6,723 nt of DNA from Deltaproteobacteria bacterium (lineage in GTDB: Bacteria > Desulfobacterota > Binatia > Binatales > Binataceae). The position numbers were made by a program, and so were the translations under genes. Under the pieces are notes generated by a model. The model saw nothing but the letters and a program-made list of their open reading frames with translations. It was not told the DNA's origin and made no database searches. This document shows positions 1 through 6,490 of this stretch, piece by piece (the first letter of the stretch is position 1; each line of letters opens with the position of its first letter). The stretch covers positions 1 to 6,723 of the forward strand of contig DAHZDR010000202.1 in assembly GCA_027403435.1 (NCBI GenBank), given 5' to 3'.

Positions 1-186
1 GAATAGTAGTGACCGTCAACGCCGCTTTTTGGATCATTACGGACGCTGGCGCGGCGCGCGAACGCGGCGCGATCGCGGCTAGAGACACTTGCGCCGGGAA
101 CGTGCTAAGCAGGCGCTGAGCGGCGGCGCCAATTCCGGCGCTGAGGAGCTATTCTCCGCCGCGGGGAAAATCAGGAAACCCACACG
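1..186. other. Left-edge stretch before the MFS gene, unassigned
   Basis: No gene can be assigned. On the plus strand two frames are open from the window edge: one stops at 86-88 and the other at 118-120. The second has the higher GC at third positions (about 27 of 38 codons), so the C-terminus of an upstream gene could end there, but neither peptide resembles a family I know. The stretch also holds a 9-bp direct repeat GGCGCTGAG (112-120 and 137-145) and a small stem with one G-U pair (124-130 with 137-143) that has no T-run after it. No convincing promoter for the exporter was found. EmrB-type genes often follow an EmrA/HlyD-type adaptor gene, and if one is present it must lie outside the window. 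Confidence 0.4.
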
Positions 187-1788
187 ATGGCGGCATCCAC
201 CGTTACCGCGACGCTTGCGCCGGCCGAGCCGGTGCGCACGCATAAATGGCTGGTCGCGGCGGCAGTGATGCTGGGCGCTTTCCTGCAGGTGCTCGACACC
301 TCGATCGTCAATGTCGCGTTGCCGTACATACAGGGCAGCTTCGCCGCGAGCGTCGATGAGATCACCTGGGTCGTCACCAGTTTTCTGGTCGCGAACGGCG
401 TGATGATTCCGATGACCGGATGGATCGCGGCGCGGATCGGGCGCAAACGCTATTTTATCCTGTCGGTGCTGCTCTTTATGATCTCCTCGGCGCTGTGCGG
501 CGTGGCCCGGACGATCGATCAGATGGTGATGTTCCGGCTGCTTCAAGGCGCGGCGGGCGCGGCGATGATGCCGCTGGCGCAAGCGATTCTGTTCGAAACT
601 TTTCCGCCGGCGGAGCATACGCTGGCGATGGCCGTGTTCGGCCTTGGGATCATGGTCGGGCCGATCGCCGGACCGACGCTTGGCGGCTGGATCACGATGA
701 ACTGGGATTGGCGCTGGACCTTTTATATCAACGTGCCGGCCGGGGCGCTGGCGGCCCTGATGGTCTATGCGTTCGTCCACGATCCGCCCTATCTGCACAA
801 GCAGCGCGGCAGCGGGCGGGTCGATTATCTCGGCATTATCTACCTGGCGCTGGGCTTGGGCCTGTTGCAGATCGTGCTCGATCGGGGCCAGCGCGCGGAT
901 TGGTTCGCGGCGTCTTGGGTGCGGATTTTCACCGGCGCGTCGGTGCTCGCGCTGGCCGCGCTGGTGATTCACGAATTGCGCTTTCCCGATCCGATTCTGG
1001 ACCTGCGGATGCTGAAAATCTTCGGCTTCACCCTGGCGATTCTGCTGATCTCGACGCAATCGCTGGTGCTGTTCAGCATCAACCTGCTCAATCCTTTGTT
1101 TACCCAGGAGCTGCTTGGCTATGACGCGTGGCAGGCCGGACTGGTGGTGGCGCCGCGCGGGATCGGCGTGGTGATCGCGCTGATCACGGTGGGGCAATTA
1201 TCACGGCGCGGTTACGACCTGCGTCCGTTGATTGGCTTCGGGTTCATGCTGGCGGCGTCGCAAATCTGGGTCATGTCGCATTGGAATTTGCAAGTGAGCG
1301 AGCGCGCCGTGCTCTGGCCGATCCTGCTGTTCGGCCTCGGTCTGGGCATCGTCTTTCCCACGGTTACCGCGGCGGGATTAGGCCAAATTCAGCCGGAACG
1401 GATGGGTTTCGCGGCGAGTCTGTTCAACATGATGATCAACACCGGCGCCGCGATCGGCATCTCGAGCGTCAGCAACATGCTGACCAGCCGCGAGCAGATC
1501 CATCAGGCGTACCTGGTGCAGCATTTTTCGATCTTCGACGCATGGCGCGTGAGCGGCAACGGGCGGCTGATGCCCGGCAGTCCGAGTTTCGGCTTTCTCC
1601 ATCAGATGGTCACCGGGCAGAAGCAGGGACTTGGGATGGTTTACAACATGATTCAGGCGCAGGCGTGGCTGCTCGCCTACAACGACGTTTATCGCCTGCT
1701 CGCGATAATCGCGCTCGTCTGCGCGCCGTGGTGTTTGCTGCTCAAGCGCGTCGGCGGGGGGACCAAGACCGACGCCATGATGCATTAG
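187..1788 (+). CDS. DHA2-family MFS efflux transporter (EmrB/QacA type)
   Basis: A 533-residue inner-membrane protein, the usual length for the 14-helix DHA2 drug:H+ antiporters that export lipophilic drugs, dyes, acids or other toxic compounds using the proton gradient. Seen in sequence: motif D1 in helix 1 (LDTSIVNVALPYI, residues 36-48), the motif A loop (GWIAARIGRKRYF, 78-90), motif B with its arginine (RLLQGAAGA, 117-125), and antiporter motif C (GIMVGPIAGPTLGG, about 154-167). The DWRWTFYINVPAG segment (174-186) and a C-terminal AQAWLLAYNDVYRLLAI stretch (491-507) are both typical of EmrB-like permeases. Hydrophobic segments fit about 14 helices, the last near 500-518, with a long periplasmic-type loop at about 432-498. 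The ATG at 187 has AGGAAA (173-178) 8 nt upstream. No adaptor or outer-membrane partner is visible. The CoA-transferase follows 107 nt later on the same strand. The substrate cannot be inferred. Confidence 0.93.
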   Translation: MAASTVTATLAPAEPVRTHKWLVAAAVMLGAFLQVLDTSIVNVALPYIQGSFAASVDEITWVVTSFLVANGVMIPMTGWIAARIGRKRYFILSVLLFMISSALCGVARTIDQMVMFRLLQGAAGAAMMPLAQAILFETFPPAEHTLAMAVFGLGIMVGPIAGPTLGGWITMNWDWRWTFYINVPAGALAALMVYAFVHDPPYLHKQRGSGRVDYLGIIYLALGLGLLQIVLDRGQRADWFAASWVRIFTGASVLALAALVIHELRFPDPILDLRMLKIFGFTLAILLISTQSLVLFSINLLNPLFTQELLGYDAWQAGLVVAPRGIGVVIALITVGQLSRRGYDLRPLIGFGFMLAASQIWVMSHWNLQVSERAVLWPILLFGLGLGIVFPTVTAAGLGQIQPERMGFAASLFNMMINTGAAIGISSVSNMLTSREQIHQAYLVQHFSIFDAWRVSGNGRLMPGSPSFGFLHQMVTGQKQGLGMVYNMIQAQAWLLAYNDVYRLLAIIALVCAPWCLLLKRVGGGTKTDAMMH

Positions 1789-1831
1789 CGCGGGCGGCGG
1801 ATGAGCGGACGATCGAATTTCGCGTCCCGGG

Positions 1832-1840
1832 TGCTATAGA
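1832..1840 (+). promoter_or_regulatory. Possible extended -10 promoter for the CoA-transferase
   Basis: TGC followed by TATAGA (hexamer 1835-1840) resembles an extended -10 element and lies 55 nt before the CoA-transferase ATG. The position where a -35 would sit (about 1812-1817, atcgaa) is poor. If real, the CoA-transferase can be transcribed apart from the upstream exporter. This is a weak, inspection-only call. Confidence 0.25.
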
Positions 1841-1895
1841 AGGAATGGGGCGGGCAATCGTTTCGGCATCTCAGGCCGTATTCAGGAGAGACCAC

Positions 1896-3122
1896 ATGAG
1901 CGCGGAGCGTCCAGTTCACGTTCTCGAAGGCTACAAGGTTCTCGATTTCACCCAGTTCGTCGCGGGTCCAACGGTCACTCTGATGATGGCCGAGATGGGC
2001 GCGGAGGTGATCAAGGTCGAGGTCGCCCCGACCGGCGATCCGAGCCGCGTATGGCCCGTGCTGAAGGACGGCCGCAGCGGCTATTTCGTCCAGCATAATC
2101 GCGGCAAGCAGAGCCTTTGCCTCGACGCGAAAACTCCCGAAGGACTCGCGATCCTGAAAGAGCTCGCGTCACGGGTGGACGTGATCGTCGAAAATTTCGC
2201 GCCGGGCGTGATCGCGCGGCTCGGCCTCGGCTACGACGTCGTGAGCAAGCTCAATCCGCGGGTCGTGATGTGTTCGGTTTCGGCCTTTGGCCAGACCGGC
2301 CCGCTCGCGCATGAGCCCGGCTTCGATTGGAGCGGCGCGGCCTACGCGGGCACGCTGCACATGATCGGCCTGCCCGACGGCCAGCCGATCGTGCCGACGA
2401 TCGCGATCGGCGACGTGTCGACCGGCGTGCACGCGCTGGGCGCGGTCGCCTGCGCGCTGCTCTATCGCGAGCGCACCGGCAAGGGGCAGTATCTCGATTG
2501 CGCGCTGCTCGATAGCTACTTCCACTATCACGAGGCGCCGGTGCAACTGCAGAGCCTGAGCGGCGGCGCGATTCGGCCGAAGCGGATGGGCAGCCACGCG
2601 ACCTACACCGCGCCGGCCGGCATCTTCAAGGGGCGCGAGCGCTACTTCGTGATCTTTGCGCAAATCGACCATCTATGGGCCAAGCTGTGCGCCGCGATGG
2701 GCCGTCCGGAACTGACCGGCGATCCGCGCTTCGCCGACAATGCCGCCCGCGTGGCGCATCTTGACGAACTCGTCGGCCTGATCGAGGGCTGGATCGCGTC
2801 GCTGCCGGGCGACGACGCCGTGATGGCGGCGCTGCGCGAGCATCGCGTGCCCTTCGCGCCCGTGCTGACGCTCGAGGAAGCGATGAGCCATCCGCATCTG
2901 CGCCAGCGCGGAACCGTGCGGCGGGTGCGGGATCGGATGCTCGGTGAATTCGACGTGCCGGGTTTTCCGCTGCGCTTTTCCGAATTTCCGCGCACGCTGG
3001 AGCTACAGGCGCCGACGCTCGGCGAGCATAACGAACAGGTGCTCACGCGCCATCTTGGCTATTCGGCCGGGCAGGTGCGCGCGCTTGAAGGGCAAGGCGT
3101 GCTGCATCGCGGAGACGCGTAA
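1896..3122 (+). CDS. Family III CoA-transferase (CaiB/BaiF type)
   Basis: A 408-residue cytoplasmic enzyme of the family III (CaiB/BaiF/formyl-CoA transferase) fold, which moves coenzyme A between carboxylic acids through an aspartyl-CoA thioester; some members are instead alpha-methylacyl-CoA racemases. Seen: the N-terminal signature KVLDFTQFVAGP (14-25) and GAEVIKVE (35-42); NRGKQSLCLD (68-77); the DVIVENFAPGV stretch (95-105) with RLGLGYD; SVSAFGQTGP (127-136); and IGDVSTGVHA (171-180), where Asp173 is the expected catalytic aspartate. RTGKGQYLDCALLDS (193-207) is also family-typical. The glycine-rich loop of true formyl-CoA transferases is not evident, so oxalate metabolism is not supported. 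The reading frame is open upstream to 1128, but that part is a shadow of the exporter. The ATG at 1896 has AGGAGA (1884-1889) 6 nt before it and starts exactly at the family's N-terminus. The acid substrate is unknown; neighbouring genes do not reveal it. Confidence 0.92.
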   Translation: MSAERPVHVLEGYKVLDFTQFVAGPTVTLMMAEMGAEVIKVEVAPTGDPSRVWPVLKDGRSGYFVQHNRGKQSLCLDAKTPEGLAILKELASRVDVIVENFAPGVIARLGLGYDVVSKLNPRVVMCSVSAFGQTGPLAHEPGFDWSGAAYAGTLHMIGLPDGQPIVPTIAIGDVSTGVHALGAVACALLYRERTGKGQYLDCALLDSYFHYHEAPVQLQSLSGGAIRPKRMGSHATYTAPAGIFKGRERYFVIFAQIDHLWAKLCAAMGRPELTGDPRFADNAARVAHLDELVGLIEGWIASLPGDDAVMAALREHRVPFAPVLTLEEAMSHPHLRQRGTVRRVRDRMLGEFDVPGFPLRFSEFPRTLELQAPTLGEHNEQVLTRHLGYSAGQVRALEGQGVLHRGDA

Positions 3123-3129
3123 CCGGATT

Positions 3130-3145
3130 CGCCGCGCCGGCGTTT
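3130..3145. terminator. Small hairpin between convergent genes
   Basis: CGCCG (3130-3134) and CGGCG (3138-3142) form a 5-bp stem with a 3-nt loop, followed on the plus strand by TTT. It lies in the 24-nt gap between the convergent stop codons of the CoA-transferase and the hydrolase. It is very short for an intrinsic terminator, and may serve only weakly or be chance in G+C-rich DNA. Confidence 0.22.
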
Positions 3146-3146
3146 A

Positions 3147-4061
3147 CTACATGCCCGCTTCGGCGAGGAACGGCTCGAGCGCGTTCAGCAGCGCGCGCGG
3201 ATTATCGCCCTGGATCGTATGGCCCGCGTCGGCAATCCGCATCCAGCGGCCGCGCGGCACGGAACGCGCGAATTTTTCCGCGCTTTCGTCGGTCAGCACG
3301 TCGCTGCGCTCACCGCGCATCACCAGCACCGGGCAGACGATATTCGCCGCGTTGTCGTTGATCCGGGCGATCCGCTCGATGCGCTCCTGCTCGAAATTCG
3401 GCGAGATGCGCTTGGGGTCGTGCTTCCAGGTCCATTTGCCGTTCGGCAGTTGCCGCAGATTGTGCAGCAGGCTGCGCCGCAACAGGTCCCGATTGCGCAG
3501 CGGATTGAACTTCAGCGCCCGTTCCACGAACGCTTCGACCGAGTCCAGTTCGCGCTCCTGGTTGATGAAATTGCGGATGCGCAGCGAGCCTTGCGTGGCG
3601 ACTTCCGGCGCGATATCCACCAGCGCCAGCCCCGCCATTTTGCCGGCGTGCCGAATCGCGTAGCCCATCGCGGCGAATCCGCCCATCGAATGGCCGACGA
3701 TCAGCGGCCGTTCAAGCTTCAGCTTTTCGATGAAGCCTTCAAGGTCCGCGACCTGGCTCTCGAAACGATAGTCCGCGGTCGGTTCCCATTCGCTGTCGCC
3801 ATGACCGCGCTGGTCGAGGGCGACACAGTGGTAGCGCTCGCGCAGCATCAGGCAGACGAGATCCCAGGTATGGGCGTTCAGGCCGCCGCCATGCAGAAAG
3901 AGGATGGGATGGCGCCCCTTGGCGCTCCAGTCGAGATAATGCAGCCGCATCCGGCCGACCACCACGTGATGCGATTCCGGCAGGGCGACTTGGGGCAACT
4001 CCAACCCGGCGTGCCGGGCGGAGAGCTTGAGATGATCGATTTGTTCGGTGGCGCTTAACAC
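3147..4061 (-). CDS. Alpha/beta-fold hydrolase
   Basis: A 304-residue protein with the full catalytic set of the alpha/beta hydrolase (Abhydrolase_1) superfamily: oxyanion-hole HGGG (57-60), DQRGHGDS (83-90), nucleophile elbow GHSMGG with Ser125 (123-128), the likely acid Asp254 in the RGERSDVLTDE stretch (249-259), and His281 in DAGHTIQGDNP (278-288). An insertion of about 60 helical residues (roughly 160-225) forms the cap that usually decides the substrate. No signal peptide is visible, so it probably acts in the cytoplasm on an ester, lactone or similar C-C or C-X bond. It could equally be an esterase, a haloperoxidase-like enzyme or a meta-cleavage-type hydrolase; the sequence alone does not decide. 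The start is GTG (4059-4061), chosen because AGGAG lies 8 nt upstream and the N-terminus is compact. It converges with the CoA-transferase gene, so the two are not co-transcribed. Confidence 0.92.
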   Translation of the reverse strand: MLSATEQIDHLKLSARHAGLELPQVALPESHHVVVGRMRLHYLDWSAKGRHPILFLHGGGLNAHTWDLVCLMLRERYHCVALDQRGHGDSEWEPTADYRFESQVADLEGFIEKLKLERPLIVGHSMGGFAAMGYAIRHAGKMAGLALVDIAPEVATQGSLRIRNFINQERELDSVEAFVERALKFNPLRNRDLLRRSLLHNLRQLPNGKWTWKHDPKRISPNFEQERIERIARINDNAANIVCPVLVMRGERSDVLTDESAEKFARSVPRGRWMRIADAGHTIQGDNPRALLNALEPFLAEAGM

Positions 4062-4069
4062 TGGCGACG

Positions 4070-4074
4070 CTCCT
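4070..4074 (-). promoter_or_regulatory. Ribosome binding site fixing the hydrolase GTG start
   Basis: On the minus strand AGGAG is followed by 8 nt and then GTG (4061-4059). The next in-frame ATG is well inside the protein, at residue 38, past conserved N-terminal sequence. The spacing therefore supports GTG initiation. Confidence 0.75.
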
Positions 4075-4290
4075 GGTCTGTTTCGTATAGCGGATAACAG
4101 CCCGTCAACAGTTCGACCTCATGGCGGAATGCGAAAAACGCGGCAAATCGCGCCGCGCGCGAACGTTGCAGCCCGCCGCCGCGAATGGATTCGCCTTAGC
4201 CTGATAGCGCTGAACGTGAATACTTAAGCTCGTTCAAGCGCGCCATTCCGGGGAGAGCGGTCGCACTGCTCCCGGATGGCATGGCCAACG
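4075..4290. other. Intergenic spacer upstream of the hydrolase
   Basis: No gene is supported here. The spacer must hold the hydrolase promoter on the minus strand. The best fragments are TTGACG (4103-4108) and TATACG (4084-4089), but they are only 13 nt apart, which is too close for a normal sigma70 site. The only plus-strand ATG frame of note (4121-4204, 27 codons) has no ribosome binding site. The stretch also holds a 10-bp dyad (4207-4241, listed separately) and a 5-bp hairpin GCGAA/TTCGC (4181-4194). Confidence 0.5.
4207..4241. repeat. Inverted repeat (10-bp arms, one-base bulge)
   Basis: GCGCTGAACG (4207-4216) pairs with CGTTCAAGCGC (4231-4241) over 10 bp, with a single bulged A at 4236, around a 14-nt centre that contains CTTAAG. 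No T-run follows on either strand, so it is not an obvious intrinsic terminator. It could be an operator upstream of the hydrolase or an RNA hairpin in a long leader. Confidence 0.55.
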
Positions 4291-4324
4291 AAAAGCCCGG
4301 AGCGAGACGCCACCCCGCTCCGGG
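4291..4324 (-). terminator. Intrinsic terminator of the RRM gene
   Basis: On the minus strand CCCGGAGCG (4324-4316) and CGCTCCGGG (4304-4296) form a perfect 9-bp G+C-rich stem with an 11-nt loop, followed by CTTTTC. It begins 17 nt after the stop codon of the RRM gene. AAG/CTT pairing beyond the stem, across a bulged A, can extend it. It is a textbook rho-independent terminator and isolates the RRM gene from the hydrolase. Confidence 0.85.
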
Positions 4325-4340
4325 ACTTAACTATCCTGAA

Positions 4341-4754
<414 letters not shown>

Positions 4755-4762
4755 CGATTGCC

Positions 4763-4770
4763 CCTCCTTA
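4763..4770 (-). promoter_or_regulatory. Complete Shine-Dalgarno of the RRM gene
   Basis: TAAGGAGG on the minus strand is an 8-nt full match to the 16S rRNA 3' end, 8 nt before the ATG at 4754. It sets the start codon and suggests strong translation. Confidence 0.85.
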
Positions 4771-4797
4771 ATCAAAGCCGGGAAGCGCGCGAGACAG

Positions 4798-4816
4798 AAA
4801 AACCCTTGGCGGGTTT
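4798..4816 (-). terminator. Attenuator-like hairpin in the RRM leader
   Basis: On the minus strand AAACCC, a 5-nt loop and GGGTTT, continuing as a run of five T (4802-4798), form a short terminator-like hairpin. It lies between the probable RRM promoter and the RRM start codon, about 43 nt before the ATG. Only three G-C pairs hold it, so it could be a weak conditional terminator, a leftover terminator for kinase read-through, or chance. Confidence 0.3.
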
Positions 4817-4830
4817 AAATGAAAGGTGCG

Positions 4831-4850
4831 TCCGGACAATTACACCCGGA
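4831..4850. promoter_or_regulatory. Dyad at the RRM transcription start region
   Basis: TCCGG (4831-4835) and CCGGA (4846-4850) are 5-bp inverted arms separated by 10 nt. The dyad sits just downstream of the -10 element of the RRM promoter, over the expected start point, where a repressor operator would act. Short arms make this tentative. Confidence 0.25.
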
Positions 4851-4851
4851 A

Positions 4852-4880
4852 ATATTATTCCGCGCGCGCGTGAATGTCCA
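4852..4880 (-). promoter_or_regulatory. Sigma70-type promoter of the RRM gene
   Basis: On the minus strand TGGACA (4880-4875) matches the -35 consensus at 5 of 6 positions and is followed after 17 nt by TAATAT (4857-4852). The overlapping AATAAT (4859-4854, 15-nt spacing) matches the -10 consensus at 5 of 6. Transcription would begin near 4845, giving a leader of about 90 nt, unusually long next to the kinase gene upstream. Confidence 0.55.
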
Positions 4881-4896
4881 CAGAGCGTTGGCGCCA

Positions 4897-4916
4897 GCCG
4901 CGCGCCGGCGCGCTGC
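4897..4916. repeat. G+C palindrome after the histidine kinase
   Basis: GCGCGCCGGCGCGC (4900-4913) is a perfect 14-bp palindrome with two more paired bases on each side after one mismatch. It begins 3 nt past the kinase stop codon. It can fold with a CCGG loop but has no T-run, so it may only pause polymerase or protect the 3' end. The 8-bp palindrome TGGCGCCA (4889-4896) adjoins it. Confidence 0.4.
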
Positions 4917-4918
4917 AT

Positions 4919-6190
4919 TCAAGCGGTTTTGATAAAATGTACGCGGAAGGTGGTGCCGCGGTTTTTTTCGCTGACCACGTCCACCCCGGCGCCGTTAAGC
5001 TCGACGTAGCGCTTGACCAGCGCGAGACCCAGGCCGGCGCCCTCGAAGCGGCGGTTGTTGCCGGCCGCCTCCTGCGAAAACGGCTCGAACAAGTTGGGCA
5101 GATAGGCCGGGTCGATGCCCACTCCGGTATCCGCCACCTCAAGGCATACGCGGCCTCCGGCTTCGTTGTAGATACGCACGGCGACGCGCCCGGAATCGGT
5201 GAATTTAATCGCGTTCTGCAGCAGATTTGTCACCGTGTTGGATAGGCAATGTTCGTCGAACAGAACGGTCGCGCCGGGCGCTTCGATCCGGCATTCCAGC
5301 CCGATGCCTTTGCGCTGCGCGAGGACGTCGAGGTCGCGGACCTGCCGTTCGACCACCGCCGCCAGCCGGATCGGCGCCGGCCGCAGTTCGTAGGCGCCCG
5401 ACTCGATCCGCGAGAGGTCGAGGATCGCTCCGATCGTGGCGAGCAGGCGATTGCCCGCCCGGCGAATCGAAGCGGCGTAGCGGGCGCCGCTTTCGTCGCG
5501 CAATTCGAGCAGCCGCTCCGCCATCAGATCGGCGTAGCCCAGGATCACGTTGAGCGGCGTCCGGATTTCATGGGTCATGTTGGCGACGAACGCCGATTTG
5601 AGGCGCGAGGCCGCCAGCGCGGCGTCGCGCGCGGCGATCAATTCGCGCTCCGCGGCCGCGGCGTGTTCCGCACACAGGCGCGCGTAGATAATCGTCAGGG
5701 ACTCGGCCGTCTCGTTCCAGATTCGCGCGTAGGCGAGGCGCGTGGGCAGGATCCGCTCGGGCGTTTCCCGCAGCGTTTCAATCAATTCGTCGCGCACCTG
5801 ATCGCGCAGCGTCTTGGAGTCGGCGTACAGTCCCGCGACACTGCCGCCGCCCGCCGCGCGCGGGCGGATCCGTTCGCGAATCAGGCGCTCCAGGTTATGG
5901 GCGTAATTCGCGATCGCGCTCTCGGGATCGCCCGCGGCCAGCGGCGCGAACAGCGATTGCAGAAGTCCGAGTCCGATCGCCGCGACTTCCGCGCGGATCG
6001 CCGGTTGTTTGTCCGCCGGCGCCTCCAGCGGCAGCGTCGCGGCCCAGCGTTCCGCGAGTCCGGCCAGGCGCGGCGTCAGGCGCCGGGCGGCCTCCACGAT
6101 CAGCTCAAGTTCCCCGGCGGTGAAATCTGAATTTTTCACGTTTTTCGGACCCGCGGGCCGTTGGCGTTCCGTGGCGTCCGGCAAAGCCAT
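4919..6190 (-). CDS. Soluble sensor histidine kinase
   Basis: A 423-residue two-component kinase that autophosphorylates on a histidine and passes the phosphate to a response regulator. The HisKA domain (about 195-262) has the H-box MTHEIRTPLN with His207. The HATPase domain (about 310-421) has the N-box NTVTNLLQNAIKF (318-330), G1 DTGVGI (354-359), the F-box FEPF (368-371) and G2 GAGLGLALVK (384-393), so it looks active. The first 170 residues are helical, with no transmembrane segment, PAS or GAF signature, and resemble the RsbRD-like N-terminal helical sensor fold only loosely (inference). A likely coiled coil (about 172-198, Ala/Glu-rich) joins it to HisKA. No receiver domain and no response regulator gene are nearby, so it is an orphan in this window. 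The ATG at 6190 lacks a good Shine-Dalgarno, but a promoter with the right spacing lies just upstream. Confidence 0.93.
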   Translation of the reverse strand: MALPDATERQRPAGPKNVKNSDFTAGELELIVEAARRLTPRLAGLAERWAATLPLEAPADKQPAIRAEVAAIGLGLLQSLFAPLAAGDPESAIANYAHNLERLIRERIRPRAAGGGSVAGLYADSKTLRDQVRDELIETLRETPERILPTRLAYARIWNETAESLTIIYARLCAEHAAAAERELIAARDAALAASRLKSAFVANMTHEIRTPLNVILGYADLMAERLLELRDESGARYAASIRRAGNRLLATIGAILDLSRIESGAYELRPAPIRLAAVVERQVRDLDVLAQRKGIGLECRIEAPGATVLFDEHCLSNTVTNLLQNAIKFTDSGRVAVRIYNEAGGRVCLEVADTGVGIDPAYLPNLFEPFSQEAAGNNRRFEGAGLGLALVKRYVELNGAGVDVVSEKNRGTTFRVHFIKTA

Positions 6191-6213
6191 GCCAGCGGCA
6201 GGTGGGCCAATGG

Positions 6214-6243
6214 ATTATTAGGCGCGCGACTCGGGCAAGTCAA
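6214..6243 (-). promoter_or_regulatory. Sigma70-type promoter of the histidine kinase
   Basis: On the minus strand TTGACT (6243-6238, 5 of 6) and AATAAT (6219-6214, 5 of 6) are 18 nt apart. The start point would be near 6207, leaving a leader of about 17 nt before the ATG at 6190. This supports that start codon although its ribosome binding site is poor. Confidence 0.6.
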
Positions 6244-6251
6244 AGCTGGAA

Positions 6252-6306
6252 ACGCGGCGGAAAGCGCCATCGTAAAATATTCAGCGGATATGCTTTCAAA
6301 CCGCGT
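6252..6306. repeat. Nested inverted repeat upstream of the kinase promoter
   Basis: ACGCGG (6252-6257) pairs with CCGCGT (6301-6306), and inside it GAAAGC (6260-6265) pairs with GCTTTC (6292-6297). The intervening internal loop is 2 nt on one side and 3 on the other. The result is a 12-bp interrupted stem around a 26-nt A+T-richer centre. It begins 9 nt upstream of the kinase -35 element, where an activator or repressor could bind; it could also be a structured RNA or an old repeat. Confidence 0.5.
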
Positions 6307-6365
6307 CCTTGCTATTCATTAGCCGCCAGAATTGGGAAGTGGAATATAATAGTCATTTCCAGCCT
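6307..6365. other. A+T-rich intergenic DNA with a perfect -10 hexamer
   Basis: TATAAT occurs at 6345-6350 on the plus strand, inside a small dyad TGGAA/TTCCA (6340-6344 and 6357-6361). No -35 hexamer is found at 16-18 nt, so a promoter is not claimed. No open frame of useful length starts downstream before the MITE-like element. Confidence 0.3.
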
Positions 6366-6369
6366 CTAA

Positions 6370-6490
6370 CAGGGTGTTGATAAACTAGTTGACTAGTCAT
6401 TTGTTTGGCGGAGCGATCCTTGAAAAATAAGGCTTTTCAAGCGGGCAGCATTCTCGCTTTTCGGCTTTTCGCCCATTAATCAACACCCTG
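6370..6490. mobile_element. MITE-like non-autonomous element, 121 bp
   Basis: The ends are a perfect 12-bp inverted repeat: CAGGGTGTTGAT (6370-6381) and its complement (6479-6490). The element is flanked by CTAA on both sides (6366-6369 and 6491-6494), as expected of a 4-bp target duplication. The centre carries a second perfect dyad, CTTGAAAA/TTTTCAAG (6419-6426 and 6434-6441), centred on base 6430, the exact midpoint of the element. The arms between the two dyads are not complementary. There is no transposase gene, so it would have to be mobilised by a related full-length insertion sequence. CTAA fits the YTAR target pattern known for some IS5-type elements, but the parent family cannot be settled here. 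Confidence 0.7.
6419..6441. repeat. Central hairpin of the MITE-like element
   Basis: CTTGAAAA, a 7-nt loop and TTTTCAAG form an 8-bp perfect stem in the middle of the element. On the plus strand TTTT is part of the right arm and no longer T-run follows, so a terminator role is doubtful. Confidence 0.5.

Noticed and set aside
79..1197. Long minus-strand open frame opposite the MFS exporter
   Set aside because: It is a shadow of the exporter in G+C-rich DNA: the product is Arg/His/Gln-rich with no domain, while the plus-strand frame has all DHA2 motifs.
1128..1895. Upstream extension of the CoA-transferase frame inside the exporter gene
   Set aside because: The frame is open by chance. The family N-terminus begins at the ATG at 1896, which has an AGGAGA site, and the extension overlaps the real exporter sequence out of frame.
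3219..4058. Plus-strand open frame of 279 codons opposite the hydrolase
   Set aside because: Shadow frame; the minus strand carries the full catalytic motifs of the alpha/beta hydrolase, and the plus product has no recognisable domain.
4084..4108. TTGACG and TATACG as a hydrolase promoter
   Set aside because: The spacing of 13 nt is too short for a sigma70 promoter; kept only as a note in the spacer entry.
4121..4204. Small plus-strand frame of 27 codons in the hydrolase upstream spacer
   Set aside because: No ribosome binding site or promoter, and no recognisable peptide pattern.
5249..6130. Plus-strand open frame of 293 codons opposite the histidine kinase
   Set aside because: Arg/Gln/Asp-rich shadow; the minus strand holds intact H, N, G1, F and G2 boxes.
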